Shown in pieces: positions 42,853 through 51,728 of a stretch of DNA of 64,000 nt. Below the pieces are notes generated by a model that did no database searches, had not been told where the DNA came from, and worked only from the letters and a program-made list of their open reading frames with translations. A program made the translations under genes and the position numbers. This stretch comes from Ferribacterium limneticum (GTDB lineage Bacteria; Pseudomonadota; Gammaproteobacteria; Burkholderiales; Rhodocyclaceae): the NCBI RefSeq assembly GCF_020510625.1, contig NZ_CP075191.1:4131501-4195500 (forward strand), given 5' to 3'. The first letter of the stretch is position 1. Each line of letters starts with the position of its first letter.

Positions 42853-43481
42853 GCAATCGCATCTACATCTATAAGCGTTACGAGCGTTTCTGGCACTGGT
42901 CGCAAGCCCTGCTGATCATCACCATGATGATCACCGGCTTCGAGGTGCACGGCAGCTACCTGTTGCTTGGCTTCAAGAAAGCCGTGCAGTTGCACACCCT
43001 GGCCGCCTGGACCCTGATCACGCTGTGGGCCTTTACCATCTTCTGGCAATTCACCACCGGTGAGTGGCGGCAATACCTGCCCTCGCTGAAGAATGTCGGC
43101 GCGATGATCAAGTACTACACGGTCGGCATCTTCACCAACTCGCCGCACCCGTTCAGGAAGACAGTGGTCCAGAAGCACAACCCGCTGCAGCGTCTGGCCT
43201 ACCTGGCCCTGCTCGCCTTCATTTCGCCGCTGATCTGGGGTAGCGGTCTGTTCTACCTGTTCTACGGCGACTGGGCCCGCCTCGGTATCGACAAAACCCT
43301 GTCGCTGGAAGGGATCGCCACCCTGCATGTACTGGGTGCCTACATGATCACCGCCTTCTTCTTTATCCACGTCTATCTGACCACCACCGGCCACACCGTC
43401 TTCGCCCACATCAAGGCCATGATCACCGGCTGGGAGGAGGAAGACGAACATGAAGCGCCGCAGGGTGCCAAAACGCACTAA
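42849..43481 (+). CDS. Membrane cytochrome b (b561/thiosulfate reductase B type)
   Basis: A 210-residue di-haem cytochrome b with four helices. Candidate haem His residues are in RFWHWSQALL, AVQLHTLAAW, ATLHVLGAYM and FFIHVYLTTTGH. It resembles the membrane subunit of formate dehydrogenase, hydrogenase and thiosulfate reductase that passes electrons between the quinone pool and a periplasmic partner. It starts within the stop region of the octaheme gene (4-base overlap), so it almost certainly serves that cytochrome as quinol dehydrogenase. Confidence 0.9.
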   Translation: MSNRIYIYKRYERFWHWSQALLIITMMITGFEVHGSYLLLGFKKAVQLHTLAAWTLITLWAFTIFWQFTTGEWRQYLPSLKNVGAMIKYYTVGIFTNSPHPFRKTVVQKHNPLQRLAYLALLAFISPLIWGSGLFYLFYGDWARLGIDKTLSLEGIATLHVLGAYMITAFFFIHVYLTTTGHTVFAHIKAMITGWEEEDEHEAPQGAKTH

Positions 43482-43508
43482 CGATCCGAATATTGGGGGG
43501 ATTTCACA

Positions 43509-45086
43509 ATGCAACGTAAAACGATCACGCGCCACCTGCTGGCCAGTCTGATCGCCGGCCTGTTCATCCCGGTCGGCGCCTATGCCGCCGATGCGGAATT
43601 GATGAAAAAGATCGATGCCATGGCCAGGGAAATCGAGGCTCTCAAGGCCCAGGTCCAGGCTAACCAGGAAGCCAGCAAGCAAGCAGTCGCCGCCGTCAGC
43701 GAAGTCAAGGACAAGGTCAAGAAGAACGAGGACAAGGCACTCGACAAGTGGCTGACGGTCAGCGGTGACTACCAGTTCCGGATGGATAGCCTGGGCGGTG
43801 AAACGAAGGCTTATACGCAGCTTGGCATGAATAGTAGCGGCACCCCGACCTATACTGCGGTAGGGAGCTACAAGCCGAGAAACGAATCGATGTACACCAA
43901 CCGTTTCGGCCTCAACCTGAACGCCAAGGCCACGGAAAACGTTTCAGTTTCCGCGCGTCTGATGATGTACAAGACCTTCGGCAACAACGACGACAGCGCC
44001 TCGACCGGCACCTTCTTCGCCGACCGCATTGGCGTTTTCGACGGCACCATCGGCCACATTCCGTCGAGCAACTACCTGAACGTCGACCGCGTCTACGCCT
44101 CGTGGAACAACATCGCCGACGAAGGTATCTGGTTCTCGGTCGGTCGCCGCCCGTCGACCAACGGCACGCCATCCAACCTGCGCCAGAACGACCCGCGGCC
44201 CGGCACCGGCGGCGCCCCCGCCCTGCTCGTCGATTACGCCTTCGACGGCATGACTCTTGGCTGGGCACCGGATATCGATGAATTGCCCGGCGCATTTGCC
44301 AAGATATGCTACGGCCGTGGCTATGAAAGCGGATTCAGCAAGGCAATCGGAAATTCGCTCAAGGATACCGACATGATCGGCGTATCCATCGTGCCGATCG
44401 ACACCGACCAGTTGCGTTTCTGGTTGCAGTACAACCGCGGAATGAACGTCTTCGACTCCCCGGCACTCTATGCGTCCAACTTTGCCAGCTACGGCATGAG
44501 TAGCATGTCGCCGCGAACCAACGTTGGCGACATCGACTGGTACGGCGTTGGCGCCTTGGGTATGGTCAAGAACGTCGGCCCGGGCGAGCTGAACTGGTTT
44601 GCCGACATTGGCCTGAGCAAGACGCGTCCGAACGACAGCGTGAACGCCTTGGGTATGGGCCTGCTGACCGGCCAACTGGGTGCCGCCGAAGGTGCTACCG
44701 ACAAGACCGGCAGCGCCTTTTACCTCGGCCTGCGTTATGACCTGCCGTCGAAGACCAAGATCGGTCTTGAATACAACCATGGTTCAAAGAACTGGATCAC
44801 CTTCTCGCCAGCCTCGTCCGATGCCTGGACGTCGAAGGTCGGCACTCGCGGCAACGTGTATGAGGCTTACATCATCCAGGAACTCGACCAGAAGCCGATC
44901 TCGTCGCGCCTCTCCAAGGCCTTCTTCCGCCTCGGCTTCCAGTACTACGATTTCCAGTACACCGGCAGCAACAACTGGATGGGTGCACCGGTCAAGCTGT
45001 CCGACGTGACAGCCGCCACCGTGCTGCCGATGACCCCGCTGTCCAAGGCCTACAACGCCTATGCGACCTTCGAGGTCAAGTTCTGA
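43509..45086 (+). CDS. DUF3373-type outer-membrane beta-barrel protein
   Basis: A 525-residue outer-membrane protein. After a signal peptide (MQRKTITRHLLASLIAGLFI) comes a coiled-coil stretch (about 28-75, MAREIEALKAQVQANQEASK) and then a barrel with alternating aromatic strands, ending in Phe (YATFEVKF), the usual BAM recognition end. It belongs to the DUF3373 group often found beside multihaem cytochromes. It might let an ion through or, speculatively, seat a cytochrome. It is 27 bases after the cytochrome b gene and in the same unit. Confidence 0.85.
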   Translation: MQRKTITRHLLASLIAGLFIPVGAYAADAELMKKIDAMAREIEALKAQVQANQEASKQAVAAVSEVKDKVKKNEDKALDKWLTVSGDYQFRMDSLGGETKAYTQLGMNSSGTPTYTAVGSYKPRNESMYTNRFGLNLNAKATENVSVSARLMMYKTFGNNDDSASTGTFFADRIGVFDGTIGHIPSSNYLNVDRVYASWNNIADEGIWFSVGRRPSTNGTPSNLRQNDPRPGTGGAPALLVDYAFDGMTLGWAPDIDELPGAFAKICYGRGYESGFSKAIGNSLKDTDMIGVSIVPIDTDQLRFWLQYNRGMNVFDSPALYASNFASYGMSSMSPRTNVGDIDWYGVGALGMVKNVGPGELNWFADIGLSKTRPNDSVNALGMGLLTGQLGAAEGATDKTGSAFYLGLRYDLPSKTKIGLEYNHGSKNWITFSPASSDAWTSKVGTRGNVYEAYIIQELDQKPISSRLSKAFFRLGFQYYDFQYTGSNNWMGAPVKLSDVTAATVLPMTPLSKAYNAYATFEVKF

Positions 45087-45113
45087 TCATTTCATTATCT
45101 ACAGGAGAACTTC

Positions 45114-45431
45114 ATGCGTAAAAGTATTACCCAACTGTTCGTTTCCATTGCTCTCGCCGCCGCTGCCCTGACCGTTTCGCCGATCGCCTCGGCCGAAGAC
45201 ATCAAGATGGTCGGCACCATCACCAAGCTGAAGGTTGCCGCCGACGGCAAGTCGGCCGAAGCTACCCTGAAGGACGTCAAGTCCGGCAACTCGGTCACCA
45301 TCAACATCAACGACGAAGAAACCCTGGACAAGTTCAAGGACAAGCGTATTCAGGAAGGCGACGAAATCCGCGCCAAGTACGACAACGCCGGCAACAAGAG
45401 CAAGTCGTTCAAGAGAACTTCCGGCTGCTAA
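45114..45431 (+). CDS. Small periplasmic protein of the cytochrome cassette
   Basis: A 105-residue protein with a signal peptide (MRKSITQLFVSIALAAAALT...ASA) and a mature part of about 78 residues predicted as beta-rich (IKMVGTITKLKVAADGKSAE, VKSGNSVTININDEETLDKF), resembling a small OB-like barrel. One Cys near the C terminus (RTSGC). A good ribosome-binding site (CAGGAGAA) precedes the ATG. It is the last gene of the cassette before a strong terminator. No family name known to me; the context suggests an accessory role in the cytochrome complex. Confidence 0.8.
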   Translation: MRKSITQLFVSIALAAAALTVSPIASAEDIKMVGTITKLKVAADGKSAEATLKDVKSGNSVTININDEETLDKFKDKRIQEGDEIRAKYDNAGNKSKSFKRTSGC

Positions 45432-45455
45432 GTTTCATTCACCAGCAGTCTGCCC

Positions 45456-45492
45456 AAATGGCGGAGAGGAAACTCTCCGCCATTTCTTTTTT
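45456..45492 (+). terminator. Strong rho-independent terminator of the cytochrome cassette
   Basis: A perfect 13-base stem AAATGGCGGAGAG/CTCTCCGCCATTT with a GAAA tetraloop, followed by CTTTTTT. It lies 25 bases after the small periplasmic gene and marks the end of the respiratory cassette. Confidence 0.92.
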
Positions 45493-45522
45493 GGTCGGCA
45501 TCAATTCATTTTTCCGACCAAA
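45490..45522. promoter_or_regulatory. Inverted repeat upstream of the HDOD gene
   Basis: Perfect 9-base arms TTTGGTCGG (45490-45498) and CCGACCAAA (45514-45522) with a 15-base AT-rich centre. It overlaps the T tract of the terminator and lies about 35-65 bases before the HDOD start, in a position suited to an operator or leader hairpin. Confidence 0.45.
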
Positions 45523-45555
45523 GTAATATATTTGCATCTTTCTTCACGCTCCGAG

Positions 45556-46464
45556 ATGCTCGACATGATCCGCCCTCAGGCCGCCTCCGCAACAGAAGCA
45601 GCGCAGACTCAACCGGATGAGATCGAGAAACGGATGAAGATCGAGATCCGCGAAATCGGTATTCCGCCGCGGCCAAGCATCCTCAGCCAGATCGAGCAGG
45701 AAACCGCCAAGGACGAACCGGATTTCATCAAGCTGGCCGCGATTCTCAGCCAGGATGTCGGCCTCGCAGCCAGCCTGATCAAGGTGGCCAACTCCCCCTA
45801 TTTTTCCTTCGGCAAAAAAGTACCGACCGTTCAGGAAGCGCTACTCGTCCTCGGTCTCAAGCTCGTCGTCCAGACCGTGGCTGGGCTCGCGCTGCAGCAG
45901 GTCTTCAAGCACGTCCCCAACATGGAACGTTTCTGGGACAGCTCGGCGACCAATGCCCAGATATCCAGCTGGCTGGCTCGCCAACTCGGCAAGAAATGGG
46001 CTATCCGGCCGGAGGATGCCTATACCTTTTCACTATTCCGGGACTGCGGCATTCCCGTTCTGTTGAGCCCGTTTCCCGAATACCTGTCTATCCTGGCCCA
46101 GGCGAACAACGAGCGGGAACGCGCCTTCACCGACGTCGAAGACCAGGCCATGGGCCTCAACCACACAAGCGTTGGTGCCGATCTGGCTGAAAACTGGCTG
46201 CTGGCCGAAGATACCTGCCTGGCGATTCGCCACCATCACGATGCGCGCATCTTCACCGAAGCATCGGTGGCCATGCCTGAACGCACGAAGGTGCTCGTCG
46301 CCATTTCCCATCTTGCCGAACACCTGATGCAACAGGAGGCCGGACGCGGCCAGAGTTGCGAATGGGAAAAGCTGGGCGCCGCCTGCCTGGCCTGTCTGGC
46401 GCTTGGCCCCGAGCAACTGCAGACACTGACTGAAGAGTTCCTGCACTTCCGCCAAGGCCATTAA
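45556..46464 (+). CDS. HDOD-domain signalling protein
   Basis: A 302-residue protein of the HDOD family, degenerate relatives of HD phosphohydrolases used in signal transduction. The domain runs from about 35 to 240: EIGIPPRPSILSQIEQE, LAAILSQDVGLAASLIKVAN, ALLVLGLKLVVQTVAGLALQ and LFRDCGIPVLL. The metal-binding HD pair is missing, as usual. The start is uncertain: TTG 45532, ATG 45556 or ATG 45565. It is separated from the cytochrome cassette by its terminator, so is an independent transcript reading towards the NodJ-like gene. Confidence 0.85.
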   Translation: MLDMIRPQAASATEAAQTQPDEIEKRMKIEIREIGIPPRPSILSQIEQETAKDEPDFIKLAAILSQDVGLAASLIKVANSPYFSFGKKVPTVQEALLVLGLKLVVQTVAGLALQQVFKHVPNMERFWDSSATNAQISSWLARQLGKKWAIRPEDAYTFSLFRDCGIPVLLSPFPEYLSILAQANNERERAFTDVEDQAMGLNHTSVGADLAENWLLAEDTCLAIRHHHDARIFTEASVAMPERTKVLVAISHLAEHLMQQEAGRGQSCEWEKLGAACLACLALGPEQLQTLTEEFLHFRQGH

Positions 46465-46545
46465 GGCCGGCGCTGCAGACGGAATTACTGCCGAGCCGGG
46501 CTGGCGCTAGAATGCCTAGCTCACCTTGAATTCTGTCCGCCCCCG

Positions 46546-47316
46546 ATGCTGCTTCAATCCTCGATCACCGGCTGGTTGCCCGTCTGGCAACGCAATTTCC
46601 TCGTCTGGCGCAAGCTGGCCCTGCCATCCATCCTCGGCAATCTGGCCGACCCGCTGATCTACATGCTCGGCCTTGGCTACGGCCTGGGCGCCATGCTGCC
46701 GAGCATCGAAGGCCAGCCCTATGTTGCCTTCCTGGCCGCCGGTACCGTCTGCGCCTCGACGATGAACGCCGCGACCTTCGAGGCCCTGTACTCGGCCTTT
46801 TCGCGCATGCATGTCCAGAAAACCTGGGAAGCCATCCTCAACACGCCGCTCGGGCTGGGCGATGTGGTGGCCGGCGAACTGTTCTGGGCCGCCACCAAAT
46901 CGCTGTTCTCGGGCGCCGCGATTCTCGTCGTCATCACCGGCATGGGCCTGACCAACGGCCCGCTCATGCTCTGGGCGCTGCCGGCCATTGTCCTCACCGG
47001 GCTGGCCTTCGCCGCGCTCGGCCTGATCTGGAACGCGCTGTCTCCGTCCTACGATTTCTTCATGTACTACTTCACGCTGTTCATCACGCCGATGACGCTG
47101 ATTTCCGGCGTTTTCTTCCCGACCGACCAGTTGCCCGGCTGGCTGGCCCTGATCGGTGGCTGGCTGCCGCTGGCCCAGGGCGTCGCGCTGGTCCGCCCGC
47201 TGCTGGCCGGACAGGTGCCGGCCAACGCCCTGATCCACATCATGGCGCTGCTCGGCACCGCCGCCGTAGCCTTCGCGATTGCGCTACACCTGACCCGCCG
47301 CCGCCTGCTCAAGTAG
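46546..47316 (+). CDS. NodJ-like ABC-2 transporter permease
   Basis: A 256-residue permease with six helices of the ABC-2/NodJ family: LPVWQRNFLVWRKLALPSIL before helix 1, EALYSAFSRMHVQKTWEAIL in the cytoplasmic loop, and GVFFPTDQLPGWLALIGGWL near the end. Partner of the NodI-like ATPase at 37528-38460. In rhizobia the pair exports lipochitin oligosaccharides; in other bacteria the substrate is unknown. It is followed after 18 bases by cutA. Separation from its ATPase by 8.1 kb is unusual. Confidence 0.9.
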   Translation: MLLQSSITGWLPVWQRNFLVWRKLALPSILGNLADPLIYMLGLGYGLGAMLPSIEGQPYVAFLAAGTVCASTMNAATFEALYSAFSRMHVQKTWEAILNTPLGLGDVVAGELFWAATKSLFSGAAILVVITGMGLTNGPLMLWALPAIVLTGLAFAALGLIWNALSPSYDFFMYYFTLFITPMTLISGVFFPTDQLPGWLALIGGWLPLAQGVALVRPLLAGQVPANALIHIMALLGTAAVAFAIALHLTRRRLLK

Positions 47317-47334
47317 ACAAAGTAGAATTCGCTA

Positions 47335-47652
47335 ATGGAAACCCTGCTCGTCATCACCAACTGCCCCGACGAAGAAATCGCCAACGCCATCGCACTCGCT
47401 GTCGTTGAGGCGAAGCTGGCCGCCTGCGTCAATATCCTGCCGCGCGTCCAGTCGGTCTATCGCTGGCAGGGAACAGTTGAATCGGCAGCGGAAATCCCTC
47501 TGTTCATCAAGACCACCCGCGCCAACTACCCGGTCCTCGAAGCGAAGATTCGCCAACTGCACCCCTACGAGGTGCCGGAAATCATCGCCCTGCCTGTCAC
47601 CCACGGCTTGCCGGCCTACCTGAACTGGGTGGCGGCTGAAACGATCCAATAA
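47335..47652 (+). CDS. cutA: Divalent-cation tolerance protein CutA
   Basis: A 105-residue CutA1, a stable trimer of ferredoxin-like fold that binds copper and other divalent ions. Markers: LVITNCPDEEIANAIALAVV, KLAACVNILPRVQSVYRWQG and LHPYEVPEIIALPV. Two bases separate it from dsbD, the same pairing as E. coli cutA-dsbD (cutA2), which strengthens both calls. Confidence 0.94.
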   Translation: METLLVITNCPDEEIANAIALAVVEAKLAACVNILPRVQSVYRWQGTVESAAEIPLFIKTTRANYPVLEAKIRQLHPYEVPEIIALPVTHGLPAYLNWVAAETIQ

Positions 47653-47654
47653 CC

Positions 47655-49403
47655 ATGCGCCTCCTTTTCCTCGTCTTTGCCTTTTTCATCTCGCTCGCCC
47701 ATGCCGAGGAATTCCTCGACCCGGCCGTCGCCTTCAAGCCGTCGGTCCGCGCCCTCGACGGCCAGACCATCGAGGTCAGCTACGAGATCGCCAAGGGTTA
47801 CTACCTTTACCGCGACAAGTTCCGTTTCACTGTCGACGGCGAAACGACAACGCTCGGTACGCCGACCTTCCCCAAGGGCAAGGAACACAACGACGAAAAT
47901 TTCGGCAAGGTCGAGGTCTATTACAAGACAGTCGCCATCCGCGTGCCGGTTGAACGCAGCAGTTCCGGCCTCTTGCCGCTGAAGCTCAACGTCACCTCAC
48001 AGGGCTGTGCCGACGCCGGGGTCTGCTACCCGCCGCAAACCCAGCCACTCAGCGTCGAACTGCCCGATCCGGCCAGTGCCCCGGCAGCCGCACCGGCCGC
48101 CGCCGAGGGCGACGAGAGCGGACAGATCGCCTCGACGCTGAAACACGCCGGCTTCTGGGCCAATCTCGCTTTCTTCTTCCTGGCCGGGCTGGGTCTGTCG
48201 CTGACGCCTTGTGTCTTCCCGATGATCCCCATCCTGTCCGGCATCATCGCCGGGCAGGGCCACAAGAGTTCCCACGCCCGTGGCTTTGTACTGTCGCTGG
48301 CCTACGTGCTGGGCATGGCGGTGACCTACGCGGCAGCCGGCGTCGCGGCCGGCATGACTGGCACGCTGATCTCCAGCGCCCTGCAGAATTCGTGGGTGCT
48401 CGGCAGCTTTGCGCTGGTCTTCGTCGTACTGTCCTTCTCGATGTTCGGCTTCTACGAACTGCAGTTGCCGACCTCATTGCAGAGCAAACTGTCGGAAGAA
48501 TCCGGTCACCTGCAGGGCGGACGCGGTATCGGCGTCTTCCTGATGGGCGCGCTGTCGGCCCTGATCGTCGGCCCCTGCGTTGCCGCGCCACTGGCCGGCG
48601 CGCTGCTTTACATCGGCCAGACCGGCGACGCGGTGCTCGGTGGCACGGCGCTGTTCGTCATGGCGCTCGGCATGGGTGCGCCGCTGATCGCCGTCGGCAT
48701 TGCCGGTGGCTCGCTGCTGCCCAAGACCGGCGCCTGGATGGAAGGGGTCAAGAAGGCCTTCGGCGTGTTGTTGCTGGCGACCGCCGTCTGGCTCGTTTCA
48801 CCGGTCATGCCGCCGGTGGCTTCGATGCTGGCCTGGGCAGTGCTGCTGATCATTCCGGCCATCTACCTGCACGCTCTCGACCCGCTGCCGCCGCACGCCA
48901 AGGGCTGGTCGCGTTTCTGGAAGGGTATCGGCATCGTCATGCTGCTGACCGGTGCCGCGCTGCTGATCGGCGCCCTGTCCGGCAGCCGCAACCCGCTGCA
49001 GCCGCTGGCTGGCCTGCGCGGCCAGGCGATGGCGGCTGAAGAGAAGCGCCTGCCATTCGAACGCGTCGCCTCGCTGCAGGCGCTGGAAGAAAAGATCAAG
49101 GCGGCCGGCCAACCGGTGATGCTCGATTTTTATGCCGACTGGTGCGTCTCGTGTAAAGAAATGGAGCAATTCACCTTCACCGACCCCGCCGTGCAGGCCA
49201 AATTGGCCGGTTTCAAGCTGTTGCAGGCCGATGTCACGGCCAATAACGCCGATGACAAGGCGCTGCTCGCCCGTTTCGGCCTGTTCGGCCCGCCGGGCAT
49301 CATCTTTTTTGATGCCAAGGGGCAGGAAATCAAGGCGGTACGCATCGTCGGCTTTCAGGATGCCGCGCAGTTCCTGAAATCGGTGCAGCAGGTCGCCGGC
49401 TAA
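47655..49403 (+). CDS. dsbD: Thiol:disulfide interchange protein DsbD
   Basis: A 582-residue inner-membrane protein that carries reducing power from thioredoxin to the periplasm for disulfide isomerisation and cytochrome c maturation. After a signal peptide comes the n-DsbD domain with CADAGVCYPP, then about eight helices (LSLTPCVFPMIPILSGIIAG holds the first membrane cysteine) and a C-terminal thioredoxin domain with YADWCVSCKEME. Length is normal. Its end overlaps the convergent PAP2 gene by 4 bases. The nearby octaheme cytochrome would need such thiol reduction for haem attachment. Confidence 0.95.
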   Translation: MRLLFLVFAFFISLAHAEEFLDPAVAFKPSVRALDGQTIEVSYEIAKGYYLYRDKFRFTVDGETTTLGTPTFPKGKEHNDENFGKVEVYYKTVAIRVPVERSSSGLLPLKLNVTSQGCADAGVCYPPQTQPLSVELPDPASAPAAAPAAAEGDESGQIASTLKHAGFWANLAFFFLAGLGLSLTPCVFPMIPILSGIIAGQGHKSSHARGFVLSLAYVLGMAVTYAAAGVAAGMTGTLISSALQNSWVLGSFALVFVVLSFSMFGFYELQLPTSLQSKLSEESGHLQGGRGIGVFLMGALSALIVGPCVAAPLAGALLYIGQTGDAVLGGTALFVMALGMGAPLIAVGIAGGSLLPKTGAWMEGVKKAFGVLLLATAVWLVSPVMPPVASMLAWAVLLIIPAIYLHALDPLPPHAKGWSRFWKGIGIVMLLTGAALLIGALSGSRNPLQPLAGLRGQAMAAEEKRLPFERVASLQALEEKIKAAGQPVMLDFYADWCVSCKEMEQFTFTDPAVQAKLAGFKLLQADVTANNADDKALLARFGLFGPPGIIFFDAKGQEIKAVRIVGFQDAAQFLKSVQQVAG

Positions 49404-50074
49404 AGCTCCCGCGATGGTGCGCTGCGAAGCGCGTGGCGCAGGCCAAAACCGCCAAACAGGGCACCGACCACCGCCCCGGCCAGCACATCGAGCGCCACAT
49501 GCTGGCGCGTCGCCAGCGTGGACCACAGGATCGCCAGGCAATGCAGCCAGATCAGGCTGCGCAACACCCGGGCAGCGCCAATAGCCCGAAATACCCGGTC
49601 AAGCCAGATGGCGGCGAATACCGCGGCACCGACATGTAGGGAAGGGCAGGCGTTACCGCTGGCATCGACATCCTTGATGATGGCCATTTCCGGATAGAGG
49701 CGCCAGTCGATGCCGGCTGGCGGAACGCTGGTCGGGAAGAGCCAGAAGATGCCCAGGCTGAATAGGCACAGCGCAGCCATCCACAAGCCGAACAGGATCA
49801 GCGGCCGGAATTCCTTGAGCAGGGCGGCCGGCAGCGAAACGTAAACCCATAGCGAGGCGTAAACCGGAAAAGCCAGCCCGGTGACAGGAATCCACGCGTC
49901 AAGCACGGTCAGCGGCATCTCCGTCGCCGGAAACAGCGGGCTGCGCAGTACGCCGAAATAGGCCCAGAAAAACAGAACCATGAACGCAGCCGTGCCAACC
50001 GCCTTGAGCGGCATCAGATAGACCAGGCGGGAAGCGATCTGGCGTAGCCAGTGCGGTCTGGAAAACAGGTGCAT
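49400..50074 (-). CDS. PAP2-family membrane phosphatase-like protein
   Basis: A 224-residue membrane protein with about six helices. The acid-phosphatase motifs are SGNACPSLHVGAA (PSxH) and LATRQHVALDVLAG (R-x-H-x3-D), those of the PAP2/inositol-phosphotransferase group acting on lipid phosphates. Start ATG 50074 (MHLFSRPHWLRQIASRL) is chosen; the longer frame to 50176 has no good start context. It is convergent with dsbD and divergent from the acyl carrier protein gene that opens the polyene cluster. Confidence 0.82.
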   Translation of the reverse strand: MHLFSRPHWLRQIASRLVYLMPLKAVGTAAFMVLFFWAYFGVLRSPLFPATEMPLTVLDAWIPVTGLAFPVYASLWVYVSLPAALLKEFRPLILFGLWMAALCLFSLGIFWLFPTSVPPAGIDWRLYPEMAIIKDVDASGNACPSLHVGAAVFAAIWLDRVFRAIGAARVLRSLIWLHCLAILWSTLATRQHVALDVLAGAVVGALFGGFGLRHALRSAPSREL

Positions 50075-50217
50075 CGGTCGCTCGGAAAGGTTGGAAAAGC
50101 CTGAATGAGCCGCATGGTAGCAAATCGCCCCACCATGCCTGGAATTTGCCATGAATAGACAAGCGCTTCCGGGCAAATCTTTGGAAAATATGGGCTTTCA
50201 GCTAAAATTGCCGGGCT

Positions 50218-50457
50218 ATGGATTCGATTGGCCTGATTCGCGATTTTCTCAAGGACCGCCTTGGTGTCGACCCGGAAAACGTTATTTCCGGAGCGTTGCT
50301 GGCCGATCTGGGCGTCGACTCGCTGATGATGCTCGAACTGATGTTCGAGTTCGAAGATCGTTTCGGCATCAAGCTTTCCAGTGACCTGAAAACACCCCGG
50401 ACGGTTGGCGAGATGGTGACGCTGATGGACGGGCTGATCTCCCGCCAAAAGAGCTGA
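50218..50457 (+). CDS. Acyl carrier protein (first of cluster)
   Basis: A 79-residue ACP. The phosphopantetheine serine is S35 in LGVDSLMMLEL. It opens a run of biosynthetic genes read to the right. In aryl-polyene clusters two ACPs with different jobs (carrying starter and growing chain) occur together; the second is at 51729. It ends 3 bases before the ketosynthase gene. Confidence 0.92.
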   Translation: MDSIGLIRDFLKDRLGVDPENVISGALLADLGVDSLMMLELMFEFEDRFGIKLSSDLKTPRTVGEMVTLMDGLISRQKS

Positions 50458-50460
50458 GCC

Positions 50461-51711
50461 ATGAGCCAGCGGCGGGTTGCGATCACTGGCCTCGGGCTGG
50501 TCAGTCCCTATGGCAGTGATCTGGCTGATTTTTTTTCCCGCCTTTCGGCTGGCGACTCGGCAGTCCGCTACCTGCTGACCGACGACCAGCCGCGCCCGCT
50601 GTCCATTCCCTTCGTCAGTTGTCCGAGCTTTGATCCCGATGCCGCACTCGGCAAGCCGCTCGCTTCGATGATGGACCGCTTCGCCCAGCTCGGCATGGCT
50701 GCGGCCTTTGCTGCCTGGGACGACTGCGGCCTGCCGCGCCAGGCGCAAGACGAATCCCGCAACGACTGGGGCGTAGCCTGGGGCACCGCGCTGGGCGGCA
50801 CGCTGGCCTATGAAAAAGGCTACCGAGAGCTTTGGCAAAAGGGCCGCGAGCGCCTGTCGCCGCTTTCCGTCGTACTCGGCATGAACAACGCCGCCAATGC
50901 CCACATTTCGATCCAGCTTGGCCTGGGTGGTGTCAGCATGAGCCACACCGTGGCCTGTGCCTCGTCGGCCATCGCCATCGGCGAGGCTTTCCGCCGCGTG
51001 CGCAGCGGCGAGGCGACGATCATGCTGACCGGCGGTTCCGACGTGCCGCAGGCCTACGGCGTTGCCCGCGCCTGGGAAGCGCTGCGCGTCATGGCGCCCG
51101 GCGATGCCGATAGCTCGCCGTCGGCCTGCCGGCCGTTCTCGGCCGACCGCCGTGGCCTGGTGCTGGGCGAGGGCGGGGCCGCCCTGGTGCTGGAAGACTG
51201 GGAACACGCGGTAGCGCGTGGTACCCGCATTCATGGCGAAATCATCGGCTACGGTACCAGTTGCGACCATAGCCACCTGGTTCGCCCGGAAGCCGAAGGC
51301 CAGATTCGCGCCCTGCAGCTGACACTGGCCGATGCCGGCCTGAACCCGGCCGATATCGACTACATCAACGCCCACGGCACCGCAACGACCGAGGGCGACC
51401 CGGTTGAAATCGCCGCCCTGAAGGCTGTTTTCGGCAATCATGCCGATCGGCTGGCGGTCAGCGCCACCAAGTCCATGCACGGCCACTCGCTGGGCGCCGC
51501 TGCGGCCATCGAAGCCATCGTCACCGTGCTCGCCCTGCGTGAGCAGACCGTTCCGCCCACCGCTCATCTTGAGCAGATCGACCCGGCCTGCGTCGGCGTC
51601 GACCACGTCACTACCGCCCGTCGCGGCCAGCCGCTGCGTGCCGCGCTCTCTAACTCCTTCGCCTTTGGCGGCAGCAACGCGGTGCTCGCGTTCCGTGCCG
51701 TCAGCCAGTAA
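50461..51711 (+). CDS. Beta-ketoacyl-ACP synthase (FabF-like)
   Basis: A 416-residue ketosynthase with an intact active site: C166 in TVACASSAIAIG, H305 in NAHGTAT and H340 in KSMHGHSLGA, with the lysine K337, so it can carry out Claisen condensation rather than being only a chain-length factor. Glycine-rich FAFGGSNAVLAF ends it. It lies between two ACP genes, an arrangement of type II fatty acid/polyketide clusters. The substrate is inferred, not shown. Confidence 0.92.
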   Translation: MSQRRVAITGLGLVSPYGSDLADFFSRLSAGDSAVRYLLTDDQPRPLSIPFVSCPSFDPDAALGKPLASMMDRFAQLGMAAAFAAWDDCGLPRQAQDESRNDWGVAWGTALGGTLAYEKGYRELWQKGRERLSPLSVVLGMNNAANAHISIQLGLGGVSMSHTVACASSAIAIGEAFRRVRSGEATIMLTGGSDVPQAYGVARAWEALRVMAPGDADSSPSACRPFSADRRGLVLGEGGAALVLEDWEHAVARGTRIHGEIIGYGTSCDHSHLVRPEAEGQIRALQLTLADAGLNPADIDYINAHGTATTEGDPVEIAALKAVFGNHADRLAVSATKSMHGHSLGAAAAIEAIVTVLALREQTVPPTAHLEQIDPACVGVDHVTTARRGQPLRAALSNSFAFGGSNAVLAFRAVSQ

Positions 51712-51728
51712 ATCCACGAAAGCATCAC

